From Verpa conica (taxonomy: Eukaryota > Ascomycota > Pezizomycetes > Pezizales > Morchellaceae): DNA of 64,000 nt. Location: contig JAUFSD010000019.1 of the NCBI GenBank assembly GCA_033030425.1, positions 434,001 to 498,000 of the forward strand, given 5' to 3'. The position numbers were made by a program, and so were the translations under genes. Positions 22,139 through 33,400 of this stretch are shown piece after piece; the first letter of the stretch is position 1; the number at the start of each line of letters is the position of its first letter. The notes under the pieces are model-generated. The model had not been told where the DNA came from. It did no database searches and saw nothing but the letters and a program-made list of their open reading frames with translations.

Positions 22139-22342
22139 AGTAGGCTTTGCGATTGGATCCAGGTCTATGGCATGGTCATATGGGTGGTGAAGGGGCAACT
22201 CGTCGGCTTTTGACAGATAAAACACATCAAGTAGCTCGTGGTATTCCTTAGGTATTAGGCCTTCCAGCTGTTCCCTTTCGGTTAACTCTCAGCTAACTGC
22301 TCCGATTGATTGGGCTTCAGGATCTTCTGCCACACTCTCATT
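22139..22342 (-). pseudogene. Gypsy RT N-terminal fragment
   Basis: Minus-strand IPKEYHELLDVF, KADELPLHHPYDHAIDL is the well-known start of Gypsy reverse transcriptase just after protease. It is cut at 22138 by the 2.7-kb insertion. Confidence 0.85.
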
Positions 22343-24893
22343 TTAGACTACCACCGGCTTATTAGCGGTACAAGCATGGAGACAATTCTTACCACGGAAC
22401 TCAAGTCTTCCGTTGGAATGAAGTACTGGATTATGTTGTTGTATCCACCAGGCTGGTAAAATTGCATCAAAGTCCATCGGGGTGTCTGCAATCTCGAAGG
22501 AAATTTCGGATTGGTGCATGCCTTCTATCATTAGTATAGGTAACATAAAGGCTTGTCCCGCGCCTGATGCCATTTTCCCATCAAATCCCATTATTCGGGC
22601 GGGGACGTCTCTTTCCACCTTTGGGACATTATATAAAGAAACAAAACGCGAACTCAAAACCGGCCCTGTGGCTCCGGTATCCAACAATACTTTACAGCGT
22701 TTTATACAATTAGCAAAACAAAAATCAAAGGTGGCAATAGGACGTGCTCCGTGTACTGGCTCTGTCGCTTGTTTTTTCTTTGGGGTGGATTCCTCCTCCC
22801 CCGGTCTTTTTCTTTTAGAACTGTTTTTGAATTTTTCTCCCAGTGAAAGTGTTGCAATTTGGGGCAAATCTAGACCTGGGGAGTCTAGACACCCTTCCAA
22901 AAATCCTCCTCAGATGTGCCCGCGTTATTGAACACCATCTGGGTATCTCCTTCATTGTCCATTCTAGCAGCGGCTGCGGTGGCCTTTGCCTTGCCTCGAT
23001 GACGTTGCTTGCGTGGTCTGGGAGGCTCTTCTGGGGTTTCATCCTCCTCCTCTCTCAGACGCTTGGTAAAGGTGAATGCTGAAACAGCGGCACTAGTGTT
23101 GATATTTGAGGCACAATAGCCCCAGACATGCCCCTTCTTTCCACATCGTCGGCATGTATCTTCTTTTTCGCGTCTGGCCATGACGTCTCGTGGGACGCCT
23201 TTAGTAGCTTCCACAAAATTGAAGTGCTTTCCAGGGTAGGTTTTCTTTGCTGGAGGGGCGGACTTATCGTCCTTTTTCTCCGTGCCCGCCAGCTTTTCTT
23301 CTCCTCTCCCTTTGCTTGCTTTGCTTTGAACCTAGAGTGGCGCTGTGCCGATTGTTCGCCTCGGGCCCCTGGGACTCGAGAGAGCAAGCGCTCCCTCTCC
23401 AGAGTCTCTTCATGTCTTTTGCCCACGGCTTCTAGGTTGGTGACAAAGTCGTCATCGTCTTCGGTAACGGGGAACATGGAGAATCTATCTCTGATTGCTG
23501 CTGGGAGGCCAGTGAGAAAGGCTATCCTCAAACTGGGTCCAGACATCCGGGCTTTCATGTTCAAGAGTTGCATATGCATAATATAATCAGAGATGCTGCT
23601 CTTGTATTCCTACTTCCCCATTTTCTGCGCCGCTTCCATCGCCTCGTTGAAACCTAGGAATTTCTTAACGACTTCCTGACGGAAACGTTCCCATGTCAGA
23701 TAGTCCGGTCCGTCTTCTCCGGTGGCTTTGTAGGTTATATAACCCATGAACCATTCTTTGGGAACTCCCTTCATGTAACTTCCTGCGAATATAATTTTAT
23801 TTTTGTTGGCAGGAAAGTTTTTTGCTCTCTGGATGAAGTAGTTCTCACAGTCGAGCAACCAATGTCGGATCTTCTGATCCTTTTTGTTCCCGAAGTCCTG
23901 AGGTTTGCGGGCTTCAGAATTATGGGCTTCCAATTGGCTTACTGTTGAGAAAGGGGTTCCTTCCTGGAGAAGACGCCTGAACTTAAGGTTTTTCCTAGGT
24001 GGAGGAGATGGGCTTCTATCTTTGTCACTGCTGGAATTGCTACAACCTGGATGGCCGGCTCCTACCATTCTAGGTCCTTGTGGGGGCAGCATGTTGCCGC
24101 CTCCGCCCACGTCTGGCCTTGGGGGAATTGGTGGAGGTGCTTGTCACCTTGCCTCTTGGTTATTTAGGACTTCTTCCTGTCCTGCCGCCAATACCCCTTC
24201 GACAAAGTTCTTGACCTCGGGCATATTGGTTCTAGGTGTTTTCTGTCTAACGCCGCTAGGTTCCCTACGCCTGGATTGGGAGTACTGAGACAACCGGCTC
24301 CTTAACTCCTCTATTTCCTGGCGGTGGGCTTTCCTTAGCTCTTCGGCCTCTACCCTTTGGCGGTTGAGTTCTGCTATTACTTCCTGGGTAACTGCCTTCT
24401 GGCGGTTGACTTCGGCTTCAGCGTTGAGTAGCTGCTGTTGCACCTGGGCCGCATTTTGCTCGATGGCCTGTTTTTCCAGCTCTCTGGCATTATGTGCAAC
24501 CAAGAATACTTCCTCCAAGCTGCTCTGTCTCTGCTGGGCTTGTTGGAGGTCCTTTTGGGTAAGTTTCTCCCCTTGGTTGAGTCTGCTGTGGGTGCGTATC
24601 AGCTGATCCCACAGCGTTCGCTGGTTTTTGTTCATGCAGTTCAGATCTTCTTCATGAGTGGTAAGGAACTGGTTTAAGATTTCCAGGAACTGTGTTTGTT
24701 GGGTGGATGGTCGCTGGGTTCTGTGCCTTCCACTTCCATCGGACACTGAGGGTCCTCCTGTGGCTGACAGCTGGTCGATTTCTCCCATTACGCTGTCTTC
24801 GTCTTCCTCCCATAATTCTTCTACTCTGGTCTGGGTTTTTGCCCAGTCACCGAGTACACCGAACGCGGTGCCCCCAATTCTTTGTTGAGCCAT
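22343..24893 (-). pseudogene. Gypsy gag and protease, with two stops and frame breaks
   Basis: Gag starts at ATG 24893 (MAQQRIGG) with a long Gln/Glu-rich coiled-coil segment. After one in-frame stop at 24144 the same frame continues into the capsid-like domain (HWLLDCENYFIQRAKNFP, ..EWFMGYI..), then a second stop at 23610. A frame change near 23295 leads to the zinc knuckle CRRCGKKGHVWGYC, and another at about 22900 to the protease (VLLDTGATGPVLSS, active-site DTG). The last shift occurs at a run of five T and could be either a -1 programmed shift or an indel. Both nonsense codons are one C-to-T step from a sense codon. Confidence 0.85.
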
Positions 24894-24902
24894 TGTTGAT
24901 AT

Positions 24903-25507
24903 TGTGAAGAATAGCGGAGTAACAGCTTAGGGCGCAAGTCCTAATGGTATAACTCTACAGGTACGATGCACAGACAGAAGCGTAAAGCCAGTGAGTGGGT
25001 GGTAGCAACAGAATAAACTATTACTATAAAGAACAGGCAAGCGAGAATTCTGAGCATGTAATACCAAACAAGATAGCGTAGTAGATTGTTGTCTATGTCT
25101 AGAGAATTACTGTCCCAGAAAGAGGGAGAACGGCCCGCTATTTATACAGAAAAGTCCTTTATCCTCCAACCAAGATAACCATGTAAAAACCGAGGTGGGA
25201 ATGCTGTTTGACCCTGAAAACCGTAACAAAGTAAAGGTAACCAAAAGAAATGAGTAATACAATGCTTGTAAGCGAAATAGTGTGTTAAGTAAACATAAAT
25301 GAGCGCAACAAAATATGACTCATAACAAATGGCACAATACATGTGAGTAATAAGGTATGCGACCTTTCGATAAACATTAGTAGTTATGTAAAAATGTAAA
25401 AATGGATCAAAAAACAATCAGCTCTGTCGTCGTAATGAAATATAGCAAATGGAAAAAAAATGTTATACAATCAAGGAAAGACAGACTGAGAATCTCGAAA
25501 AATAACA
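24903..25507 (-). repeat. Solo Copia LTR, TSD gatat
   Basis: Same sequence as the LTRs of the Copia at 42688-48511. Plus-strand ends are TGTGAAGAATAGC and AAATAACA. Flanks gatat (24898-24902 and 25508-25512) match. It sits in the Gypsy leader just upstream of the gag ATG. It arose by recombination between the two LTRs of a former full insertion. Confidence 0.95.
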
Positions 25508-25547
25508 GATATGGCGAATAGGTTGTATATTGATGAAAGTGTGATTT

Positions 25548-25578
25548 TTGATACTCCAAGTGAACTTGCGAGTATCAA
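25548..25578. other. Inverted repeat in the Gypsy leader next to the 5' LTR
   Basis: Perfect 9-bp arms TTGATACTC (25548-25556) and GAGTATCAA (25570-25578) lie 6 nt from the LTR end, where the primer-binding site is expected. No match to a tRNA 3' end was recognised; a self-primed mechanism, as known for Tf1-type elements, is possible but unproven. Confidence 0.5.
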
Positions 25579-25583
25579 TATCG

Positions 25584-25756
25584 TGTAAAACTGGCCTATA
25601 CAATTGTTCAGGCTACGTCCCGCTAAGCTTAGAGTTCAGTCCGAAGGTATAAGATACCAACTACCAAGGTCTCCTCAGTCAACGGTAGTAGTTGTTCCTT
25701 TAAATCGCACAAGAGAGTTACGAACTACGATATCGTCAAGACTCACTAGAGTTAGT
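25584..25756 (-). repeat. Remnant of the Gypsy 5' LTR, cut by the outer Helitron
   Basis: Begins TGTAAAACTGG and follows the LTR for about 170 bp to cactagagttagtta, then changes abruptly at the Helitron 3' terminus. The rest of this LTR is not recognisable beyond the other side of the Helitron. Confidence 0.85.
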
Positions 25757-25763
25757 TAAATAA

Positions 25764-27560
25764 CTAGCAATAGGTGGTGGATACTGGGAGCGCTTGGGTG
25801 GCTTGGGTAGCTGGTGGTTATCCGGCCTACCCATTTGTGTTGACAGGTGACGTCAGCGTACCTCTCCTGCTTGCTACCCCCTATTGCTACCGACAAACAC
25901 CCATCCACCGCCATATCGACTGTATTTTGCTGCTTGTGAGTACCCCCCCATTTAGACGTCATTTGCATGCTTTGCTGACCTCCATATCGATCCCCATATC
26001 AACCCCCCTGCTGGCTTCGATTCCCTGTCTCTTTGGCTCTTTTTTCGCCGCCTATTAGGACCTCTATTCGCTGTCTATTGGGACCTCTTTTCACGGTCTA
26101 TTGGGACCTCTATTCGCTGTCTATTAGGACCTCTATTTGCTGTCTATTGGGGCCTCTATTCGCTGTCCATTTGGACCTCTTTTCGCCACCTTTTCTGACG
26201 TCTCTCTGACACTGACTGCCTGCTTGCTTCGCCCCAGCAGCAACCCCCTCTAGGAACAAACCTCTGCCTGGACCTCGAGTAGACATCGACTGCCTGCTTG
26301 CCTGCTTGCCTGCTTGCTCGGACAGCGAACCTCTGACCACCTGGACCTCGATCGGACAGCGGCTCTCTGTCTCTCGTGTCCTAGGAGTGAACTTCTGCCC
26401 ACTTGGACCTTGACTGGACCTCGACTGCGTGCCTGCTTCACCCCAGCAGCAACCCCCCCCCCCTAGGAGCGAATCTCTGCCTACTTGGACCTCGATTGCG
26501 CGCCTGCTTCGCCCAGCAGCAACCCCTCCCCCCTAGGAACGAACCCCTGCAGCAGAGACCCCCTCTGGAGCTCAACCAGATAGCGACTCTCTGTCTCCCG
26601 TGCCCTGGCAGCGAACCTCTGCCTTTCTGGACCTCGATCAGACACCGACTGCCTGCTTGCTTCGTCCAGCAGCAACCCCCCCCCTAGGAACAAACCCCTG
26701 CAGCAGAGACCTCCTCTGGATCTCGAGCGGACAGCGACTGCCTGTCTCCCGCGCGCTGACAGCAAACTTCTGCCTATTAGAGACTTACTTTTGTCTGCAA
26801 GCATTCCATATTGCCCATATATCGTTCCTGCGCTGACAATATACAGACAATATATAGACAACAAATTGACGGTGCCTCTATCTTGATCCCATTCTCGATT
26901 CCGTTCTCGATTCCGTTCCCATTCCTGTTCTCGATCCAGTCCCCGTCCTCGATCTGGTTCCCGTTCCCAACCCGTTCCCAACCTGTTCCCAACCTGTTCT
27001 CGATCCTGTTTCCGCCAGTTCACGTTCTCGACCTCTTTTCACAAGCAATATAAGGTTAGTTTTTCCCGTTAGTTCTTTATGTGCGTTTTCAACAGTGTGG
27101 GTGCGGGTGTGGGTGCGAGTGTGGGTGCAGGTGTGGCTGTGGGTGCAGGTGTTGGTGTGGGTGTCGGTGTGGGTGTGGGTGCGAATGCAGGGGGATGAGG
27201 ACTGTAGTCCATACGTTCACTTTACATAAAACGGTAAACTCCATAGACCGCTTTCGGCTGTACATGTACAGTTGATTGGGAGTTTAACGGTAAAGTGTGG
27301 CATTTCGGTTGGGAGGATACGGCTTTTTTAGCCCTATTCTGCAGCTCACGGAAGTTGTGCCGGAACGCCTAGGTGGAGGGCTTGCCACACGCTCTTCCCA
27401 ATGAGGGGGGGGAAAACTCGCGAGAGTTATACTGATCCCCTAGGTAGAGGGCTTGCTACACACTCTCCAGCGAGGGGGGGAAAACTCGCGGGAGTGATAC
27501 CGATCCCCTAAGTGGAGGGTTACCACACATGAACCTGCGAGGGGGACCAAAAAAAAAACT
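25764..27560. repeat. GC-rich tandem-repeat region of the outer Helitron 3' end
   Basis: Counterpart of 49880-51804 in reverse. In order: the terminal block with gcttgggtggcttgggtag; a 23-24-bp minisatellite around ggacctctattcgctgtc (26055-26190); a roughly 60-70-bp repeat built on tggacctcga and gacagcgactctctg (26260-26790); degenerate cgattccgttc hexamer-like repeats (26890-27020); a G-rich GTGGGT tract (27095-27190); a palindrome (27258-27271); and a roughly 70-bp unit present 2.5 times (27369-27548, gtggagggcttgccacac). It ends about 50 bp before the dioxygenase ATG. Open frames inside are composition artefacts. Confidence 0.8.
27258..27271. promoter_or_regulatory. Palindrome CTGTACATGTACAG upstream of the dioxygenase gene
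   Basis: A perfect 14-bp palindrome about 340 bp upstream of the ATG. The inner copy has CGTACATGTACG (50283-50294) at the equivalent place, followed in both by gttga..gggagttt and, further down, by ccctattctgca. Conservation amid diverged sequence suggests a protein-binding or transposition site. Confidence 0.5.
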
Positions 27561-27611
27561 AATAATTTCATCAACAGTAAAAGAGAAAGGCTAACGGGAA
27601 ATCTTTTAGAT

Positions 27612-29507
27612 ATGACTACTACTCCCGGTTCTCCCAGTTCCCTCAGTTCCCTCACCTCTCTTGGTTCTCCAACTCCTCCTGGTTCTCCCAGTCTCCTCCC
27701 TAGTGTTATTTTTTTTCGAGATTCTCAGTCTGTCTTTCCTTGATTGTATAACATTTATCTCCATTTGCTACATTTCATTACGACGGCATTACTGATTGTT
27801 TTCTTGATACATTTTTACATTTATTACATTTTTACATAACTACTAATGATTATCGAAAGGTCGCATACCTTATTACTCACATGTATTGCGCCATTTGTTA
27901 TGAGTCATATTTTGTTACGCTCATTCATGTTTACTACCACACCATTTCGCTTACAAGCACTGTATTACTCATTTCTTTTGGTTATCTTTACTTTGTTATG
28001 GTTTTCAGGGTCAAACGGCGTTCCCACCTCGGTTTTCACATAGTTATCTCGGTTGGAGGATAAAGGATCTTTCTGTATAAATAGCGGGCTGTTCTCCCTC
28101 TTTCTGGGACAGTAATTCTCTAGACATAGACAACAATCTACTACGCTATCTTGTTTGGTATTACATGCTCAGAATTCTCGCTTGCCTGTTCTTTATAGTA
28201 ATAGTTTATTCTGTTGCTACCACCCACTCACTGGCTTTACGCTTCTTTCTGTGCATCGTACCTGTAGAGTTATACCATTAGGACTTGCGTCCTAAGCTGT
28301 TACTCCGCTATTCTTCACACCTAGTTCTTCCACTGCTGCTGATACCTTCAACAATAACGGTAGAGAGAACTCTAATAGAGTTAAGCATTATATTGCTACT
28401 GGAGCTTTTACCAGACAGAGCCTTCCTTATCCTATGCCTAGAGGCAGTTTTCTGGAAGCTGAAGTTGAGAAAATTTTTGTTGTGTGGCAAGAGACTAGGA
28501 AGGATAAAACTGTTTTACGGTCTCCTATTTCTTATAATCTATTACTGGAGAGATCTAAAGGGGAACCTGGACTTATGCCAGAGATTGCTGAGTATGAGAA
28601 GACTATCAAGAGCTTTACTTGGTGTCCATCGAGCCTGGAAACCTTGGAGATTAAGGATAAGAGAGGGCATCTTTTGGGATATCGATTCAAAATTCCTCAG
28701 AATCTTTTGGAGACTTTGAAGAGATCAGATTCTATCTTGCCTGTGAAGGCAGCTAGAAAGCAAGGAGGTGGGGGACAAGTTGAGGCACGAGGAGTTTATG
28801 ACAATAGGCATTATGCTGTTTGGGCAGACTACAGCAAGAGGATTAGACAGAGTAAGGAGATGGAGAAAGATGAGCCAGCTGCTGGGAACTGGGTTGCTAC
28901 AAATAATGATTTATTCAAAGCTATGACTCATGAACTGAGGATGATTGCTCCAGAGCAGTACGTGAGACTTACAGGCAGTATTGGTAAGTTTATGAAGAGG
29001 TTCACTAATAAAGCTGGTGAGCCTTTGAAGCCAGTTGCAGGAGCGTGGCATGGTGTTTGTATTAATAGGGGACAGACTGGTGATGTGTCTTCTAGCCATC
29101 AAGACTGGATGGATCTGCCTAGTTCCTACAATGCAGTTGCACCGTATGGAGATGGCTTTACTGGAGGAGACTTGATTTTATGGCAGCTGAAGATGAGAAT
29201 TCAGTTGTCTATTGGGGAGGGGTTTATGTTTATGGGAAGTATAATTGCTCATAAGGTGAGAGATATTACAAGTGGCGTGAGAAACAGTATTGACTTGTTT
29301 GCTCACAAGAGTACTTTTGCTGTTCTGAATAGGTATAATGAGAGAAATGGAAGAGAAAGATATGGGAAAAAGGCGGGAGAGCTTAGAATGGAAAAAGGGA
29401 GGAAGGAAAAGAAAAAAAAGAATAGAGTAGGGAGAATGAGACAGAGAGATGAGAAAAGAGAAAGGCAAAGTGCGTTGGGATTGATTAAAGGGAAGTGTGA
29501 GGGTTAG
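27612..29507 (+). pseudogene. TET/JBP-like 2OG-Fe(II) dioxygenase, outer Helitron copy, split by a solo LTR
   Basis: ATG at 27612; codons run to 27703, are interrupted by the solo LTR and one TSD (27704-28324), and resume to the stop at 29507. Coding length without the insert is 1275 nt, 424 aa, in frame. The C-terminal catalytic region has the full set of dioxygenase residues: HxD (His289, Asp291, in SSHQDWMD), distal His340 (SIIAHKV) and Arg350 ten residues later (GVRNSIDLFAH), plus FTGGDLILW between. This layout (N-R-G..T..HxDW.D, then GGDL, then H and R) resembles fungal TET/JBP-family proteins that oxidise 5-methylcytosine or thymine and are known on other fungal transposons (KDZ). The tail is Lys/Arg-rich, as in DNA-binding or nuclear proteins. 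The substrate is not shown; a prolyl-hydroxylase-like 2OG oxygenase is the alternative. Confidence 0.65.
27704..28319 (+). repeat. Solo Copia LTR, TSD cctag, inside the dioxygenase gene
   Basis: TGTTATTTTTTTTCGAG to TTCTTCACA, 616 bp, flanked by cctag at 27699-27703 and 28320-28324. It interrupts codon 31 of the dioxygenase gene. Confidence 0.95.
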
Positions 29508-29704
29508 TTTTTGTTTGCTTTATTTTTTTTGTTTTCTTTCTCTACTATATAACAATTGCAATTGCAATTTTGTTGCACGATGCTATTATTGGTATAAGTA
29601 CTTTTACTATGACTATTATTACCACTACGAAAACAATACCAGCATAAGAAACAGGAACACTACTACTACAAACCCTAGTATTGCTACTACTATAGCTATC
29701 AGAG
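29508..29704 (+). other. 3' flank of the outer dioxygenase gene, trinucleotide-like tract
   Basis: T-rich 3' UTR-like sequence is followed by ACT/GCT-rich imperfect triplets (actactactac, gctactactatagctat), resembling the reverse complement of 41285-41400 on the other copy. It ends at the cagag target duplication of the solo Gypsy LTR. Confidence 0.5.
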
Positions 29705-30101
29705 TGTTGTAGGCACCTGATAAGAGGAGTAATTCTGGGAACCATGAAGACCACTTGTTTGACTATCTAGGTAACTAAATCCCTTGTCCGTTTCTTGAGA
29801 AACGCGATAGGGGTTTGGGGAGAAGCGCGTGTGAATATTATTGCTGGCGGCTATCTCCTGCAGGGCGCCCCACTGTGCCACCCACCGGGTGCTGGGGGGG
29901 CCCCTCAGAGTTGCTGTAAACGCATAGTAAAAACACAAGCTTTGGACCCCAAAAATAACCCCTGGAGCGTCAGGAAAATTCGTCCGTCCAAACCAAATCC
30001 GGAGGGTATATGAGAGGGCATGATTGGGAGCTGACTGGTGAAAGAATCGAGGAAATCGGATAAGAACTGACGGAGTTGTGCCCTCCGCCAGTCAGAGCAT
30101 G
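29705..30101 (+). repeat. Solo Gypsy LTR, left piece (TSD cagag), split by the inner Helitron
   Basis: Begins TGTTGTAGG right after cagag (29700-29704) and follows the LTR to gagcatg. The right piece resumes at 51805 with tttcttgac and ends TTTTACA at 52566, followed by cagag (52567-52571). Joined, they give the normal gcatgtttcttgac found at 18555, so one solo LTR was interrupted by a 21.7-kb insertion. Confidence 0.95.
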
Positions 30102-30472
30102 TTAAACCTAATAAAAATCGTGTGGGTGGATGAGTAGGTACTGTGAAACACAAACTATTCTCCATTTGTAGTTTATTTCCTCTTTAGGTTCACAATCAAT
30201 TTTAGTGTGTTGTGTCTTTTTTTTTTTTTTTTTTTAATTCATGTGATTTTATTATTCTGGGTACAAAATCTGGTATGCAGTATAAACTATGACCTAAAAA
30301 GAACCCTTCCCCTTCCTAAAAATAAAACCCGTCCCCTTTCAAAATTCCAAACTTATAGAATAAACACAAAGAAAAGTTAACAAAGTAAAATGCACTGCAC
30401 GTTTCTGTCCTTCTTTGGGCGACTTGATGTCTTGTTGCCGTTATACACGGGCTTGATGAAGTTGATGACTCC

Positions 30473-33400
30473 TTATGATTCGGAGTAGGTAATAGAGGTG
30501 AGGGAGGACATGGTGGAGGGGGATGGCACTGGTGACGGGAGTGCCTTTTTTGGAAAATTAATTTTGTTCTGTACGACAAAGACTCCGACAAGTAGCGATA
30601 GGGCTTCAGAGCTCCATATTTCGTCAAGGGAGTTGACATTGGGCAATAAGGAATCTCTGGAGGCGGAGAGACTAGGGCAGTGTAGGAGCACATGCTCCGT
30701 GGTTTCGGGAAAAGAAGAACACCTGGGACAGATGTCGGTTGTGTGGAGATTGATCCACGACTTGTGAGCGTTAAGATAGCTTTTTTCCACACACATTTGG
30801 TGGAGACGGGAAGACTGATATTTATGAAGAGACATGAAATATGGCGTTGTGAGTGAGCAGCCGTATTTGTAGTAAGTGGGTGGGGGGTAGAGGGTCTCCC
30901 AATTTTTAATGAGTTGTTGTTTGATAGCCATCGAGTGGCTTTTGTGGCTGAGGTCGGAGCCGAGTAAGGATTTTATTAGGGAGCCGAGGAGCTCAATGGG
31001 AAGGTGATTAACTCCTGCCTTGGCAGTCGAGTTCCATCATTTGGGGGGATTGGGGAGCCCTTTGAGGAGCTCGGAGTGTGAGTAGCTCCGTTCGGGTGAA
31101 ATGGTCGGGAAAGAACTGTCAAATCGAGCCGTGACTGGATTGTTAAGGGGATGGGCTGTTGCAACCCTGATGGCGTGTTTAATTTTAAGATATTGAAGAT
31201 AGAGCACTAATGGGGGGGTGGAGGCCTCCGCCCATAGAGCGTGTAGATTGGTTGCTCTGAAGCAGCCGAGGGCTCATCTGAAAACTGAGTTCCAAAAGAC
31301 ATTCATTTCTTTTAGGGCTGAGGTGGGGGTGAAGAGGGTGGCGCCGTAGGTAAGCATAGGACGAATGGCGAGGGTGGCTAGTTTTCTGCAATTGCTTGAG
31401 GAAAGTCCTTTCCCGGGGGAGGAAAATCTATGGAGAATGCCAAAGGAAGCCTGGGCTGAGGCCAGTCTTCTTAGGAAGTGATCGTTTGGGTTGAATGTGG
31501 GTGAAAACCAGTAGCCGACCCACCGGACTATTGGTTTTGGAAAGAAGGTGTGCCCATCGATACACACAGGGAGATGTGAGATGGGTGATTTATCTCTGGG
31601 GGTGCGCCAGTGCATGAGCTCAGTTTTTACAACTGAGAAGGACACGTTGCGGGGAGCTGCATCATTTTTAAGGCGATAGTAATTTTCTTGAAGTAAAAGA
31701 ATGTTTTCCTCCACTGTGGGGGAGGCCACCGTAATAGCAAAGTCGTCAACGTATGACAAAGTAATGCCTGGTGAGGGTTCCAGGTGATGTAAAACGCTAA
31801 CGTAAATAACAAATAATAAGGGAGAGATGGGGGATCCTTGGGGGACCCCTACTTGAACAGGAACAGCTAGCTTAGGAGAGCCTTTGTAAAGAAGGGTGAC
31901 CCAGCGGTCGGATAAAAAGGAGAGGATCCAGTTAACCATATAAGAGGGAACAGACTGCGAGGTAAGGATGGAGGCGAGGGTGTGTTTGACCACATTGTCA
32001 AAGCCCCCTTTAATGTCCAAAAAGAGAGTGGAAACTTTAAGTTTGGCTAGCTGCATAGCTCTAATTTCATTATAAAAGACTGTGGTGGCGTCTGAGGTGG
32101 AGAGGCCTGCGACTGAGCCGCACTGGTGTGAGTGTACTAGGCCGGTAGCTTTCGCTATTTTTGCCAGCCTGAGTGTAACTACTTTCTCCAGAATTTTAGA
32201 GAAGGTTTGGAGAAGTACAATTATTCGATAGGAGGAGGTGGCTGAGTAGTCGTCTTTGCCTGGTTTAGCTAGGACTACGCCATTTGCCTTTTTAAGGGAG
32301 AGTGGGTGATACCCATATTTTAAAAGAGGGGTAAGAATTCTGGGAATGACTGTGGGGTTGATTCTGTGAATGCCTTTCCATACCGAGTAAGGGATGGAGT
32401 CAGGGCCTGGTGCTGAAAGATTAGAAGTTTTGGAGAGAACGAGTTGAATTTCTTCCGGTGTAATAGAGGGAACGTTATGATGCCGTAGGGGGGCGGGGGA
32501 GCCGGAATCAGGCCTTGGGGGAAAGAATGCTTTTACCAAATTTTCATTTAGAATTTGGGGCGTGGGGGAGTTGGGAATGGAGGGAATCCGGTCCTCTGAT
32601 CTGGTGGCCATTTTCTTAAGGCGCCACATATCGGAAGGGGAGGCGTTGGACACAAACGCGTTCCAGTGGTCGCGCTTGGCTTTTTTGATAGCGTTAAAGT
32701 AGGCATTTTTGGCCGCTTTTAGCTCAAATGGGGGGGAAAGTCCTTTGCGGTAGGACTTATGAACACTGTGATAGATGGACCTTAATTGAGAAAGATTGGG
32801 GTTCCACCAGGGTTTTGACCACGATGAAACTTTTTTTGTGGGGGTGTGTAAAAGGAGTGTGTTGTGAAGCTGGTTAAAGGACCTATTGAACCAGCTATCT
32901 AGGTCGGTAAAGTCTGAAGAAAGTTGGAACTGACTTATTTGGGGAGTTACAAGGTCCCAATTGACAAGGGACCAGTTAGGAGTATTATAGGGAGTGAAAT
33001 CGGAGCCGGGGGGGACCAATTGGCAGAGGATAACTCTGTGATCTGAGCCGGACGAGACTGGTGGAATGAGCCATTTTGAGACTAGTTGAATTGCGGATTG
33101 ATTTGCCCAAGTAAAGTCGATAACACTGTGTCGCTTCCTTGGGTCCGGGGAGATTCTGGTAAACTTCCCGGGAGTGTTAATGAGTGAAAAGCCAAGTTGG
33201 TTGGCTAAACTAAAATAAGGAGTGGAAAGATTTAGTTCTGTTGACGAGAACTTTCGTAGTGGGTCCGCAGCAGGGGAATGAACGTTAAAATCTCCGACAA
33301 CGACGGTGGGGGTGGATGAGGCCGGAAAGGCCATGTGAGGGGAAATAGATCTAACAGAATCGGACACTTGTCTGTTATAGACATTAACAAGTGTTAAGGA

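Larger units (their letters stand above)
15110..25756 (-). mobile_element. Decayed Gypsy (chromodomain) LTR retrotransposon, minus strand, nested
   Basis: Read on the minus strand: remnant 5' LTR (25756-25584), leader, gag, CCHC knuckle, protease, start of RT, RNase H, integrase, chromodomain, polypurine tract and 3' LTR (16257-15110). The order is that of Ty3/Gypsy chromoviruses. It is interrupted by a solo Copia LTR (24903-25507), a 2.7-kb element (19407-22138) and a solo LTR of its own family in opposite orientation (18162-19320). Most of RT is missing at the last junction. Several nonsense changes and at least two frameshifts show it is inactive. The 5' LTR is truncated by the outer Helitron copy beginning at 25764. 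Confidence 0.85.

Noticed and set aside
28434..29507. Calling the dioxygenase gene from the internal ATG at 28434 as an intact gene
   Set aside because: The joined reading frame across the solo LTR starts at 27612 and aligns with the N-terminal GAFTRQSLPYPMPR of the other copy, so the 28434 start is internal and the gene is interrupted.
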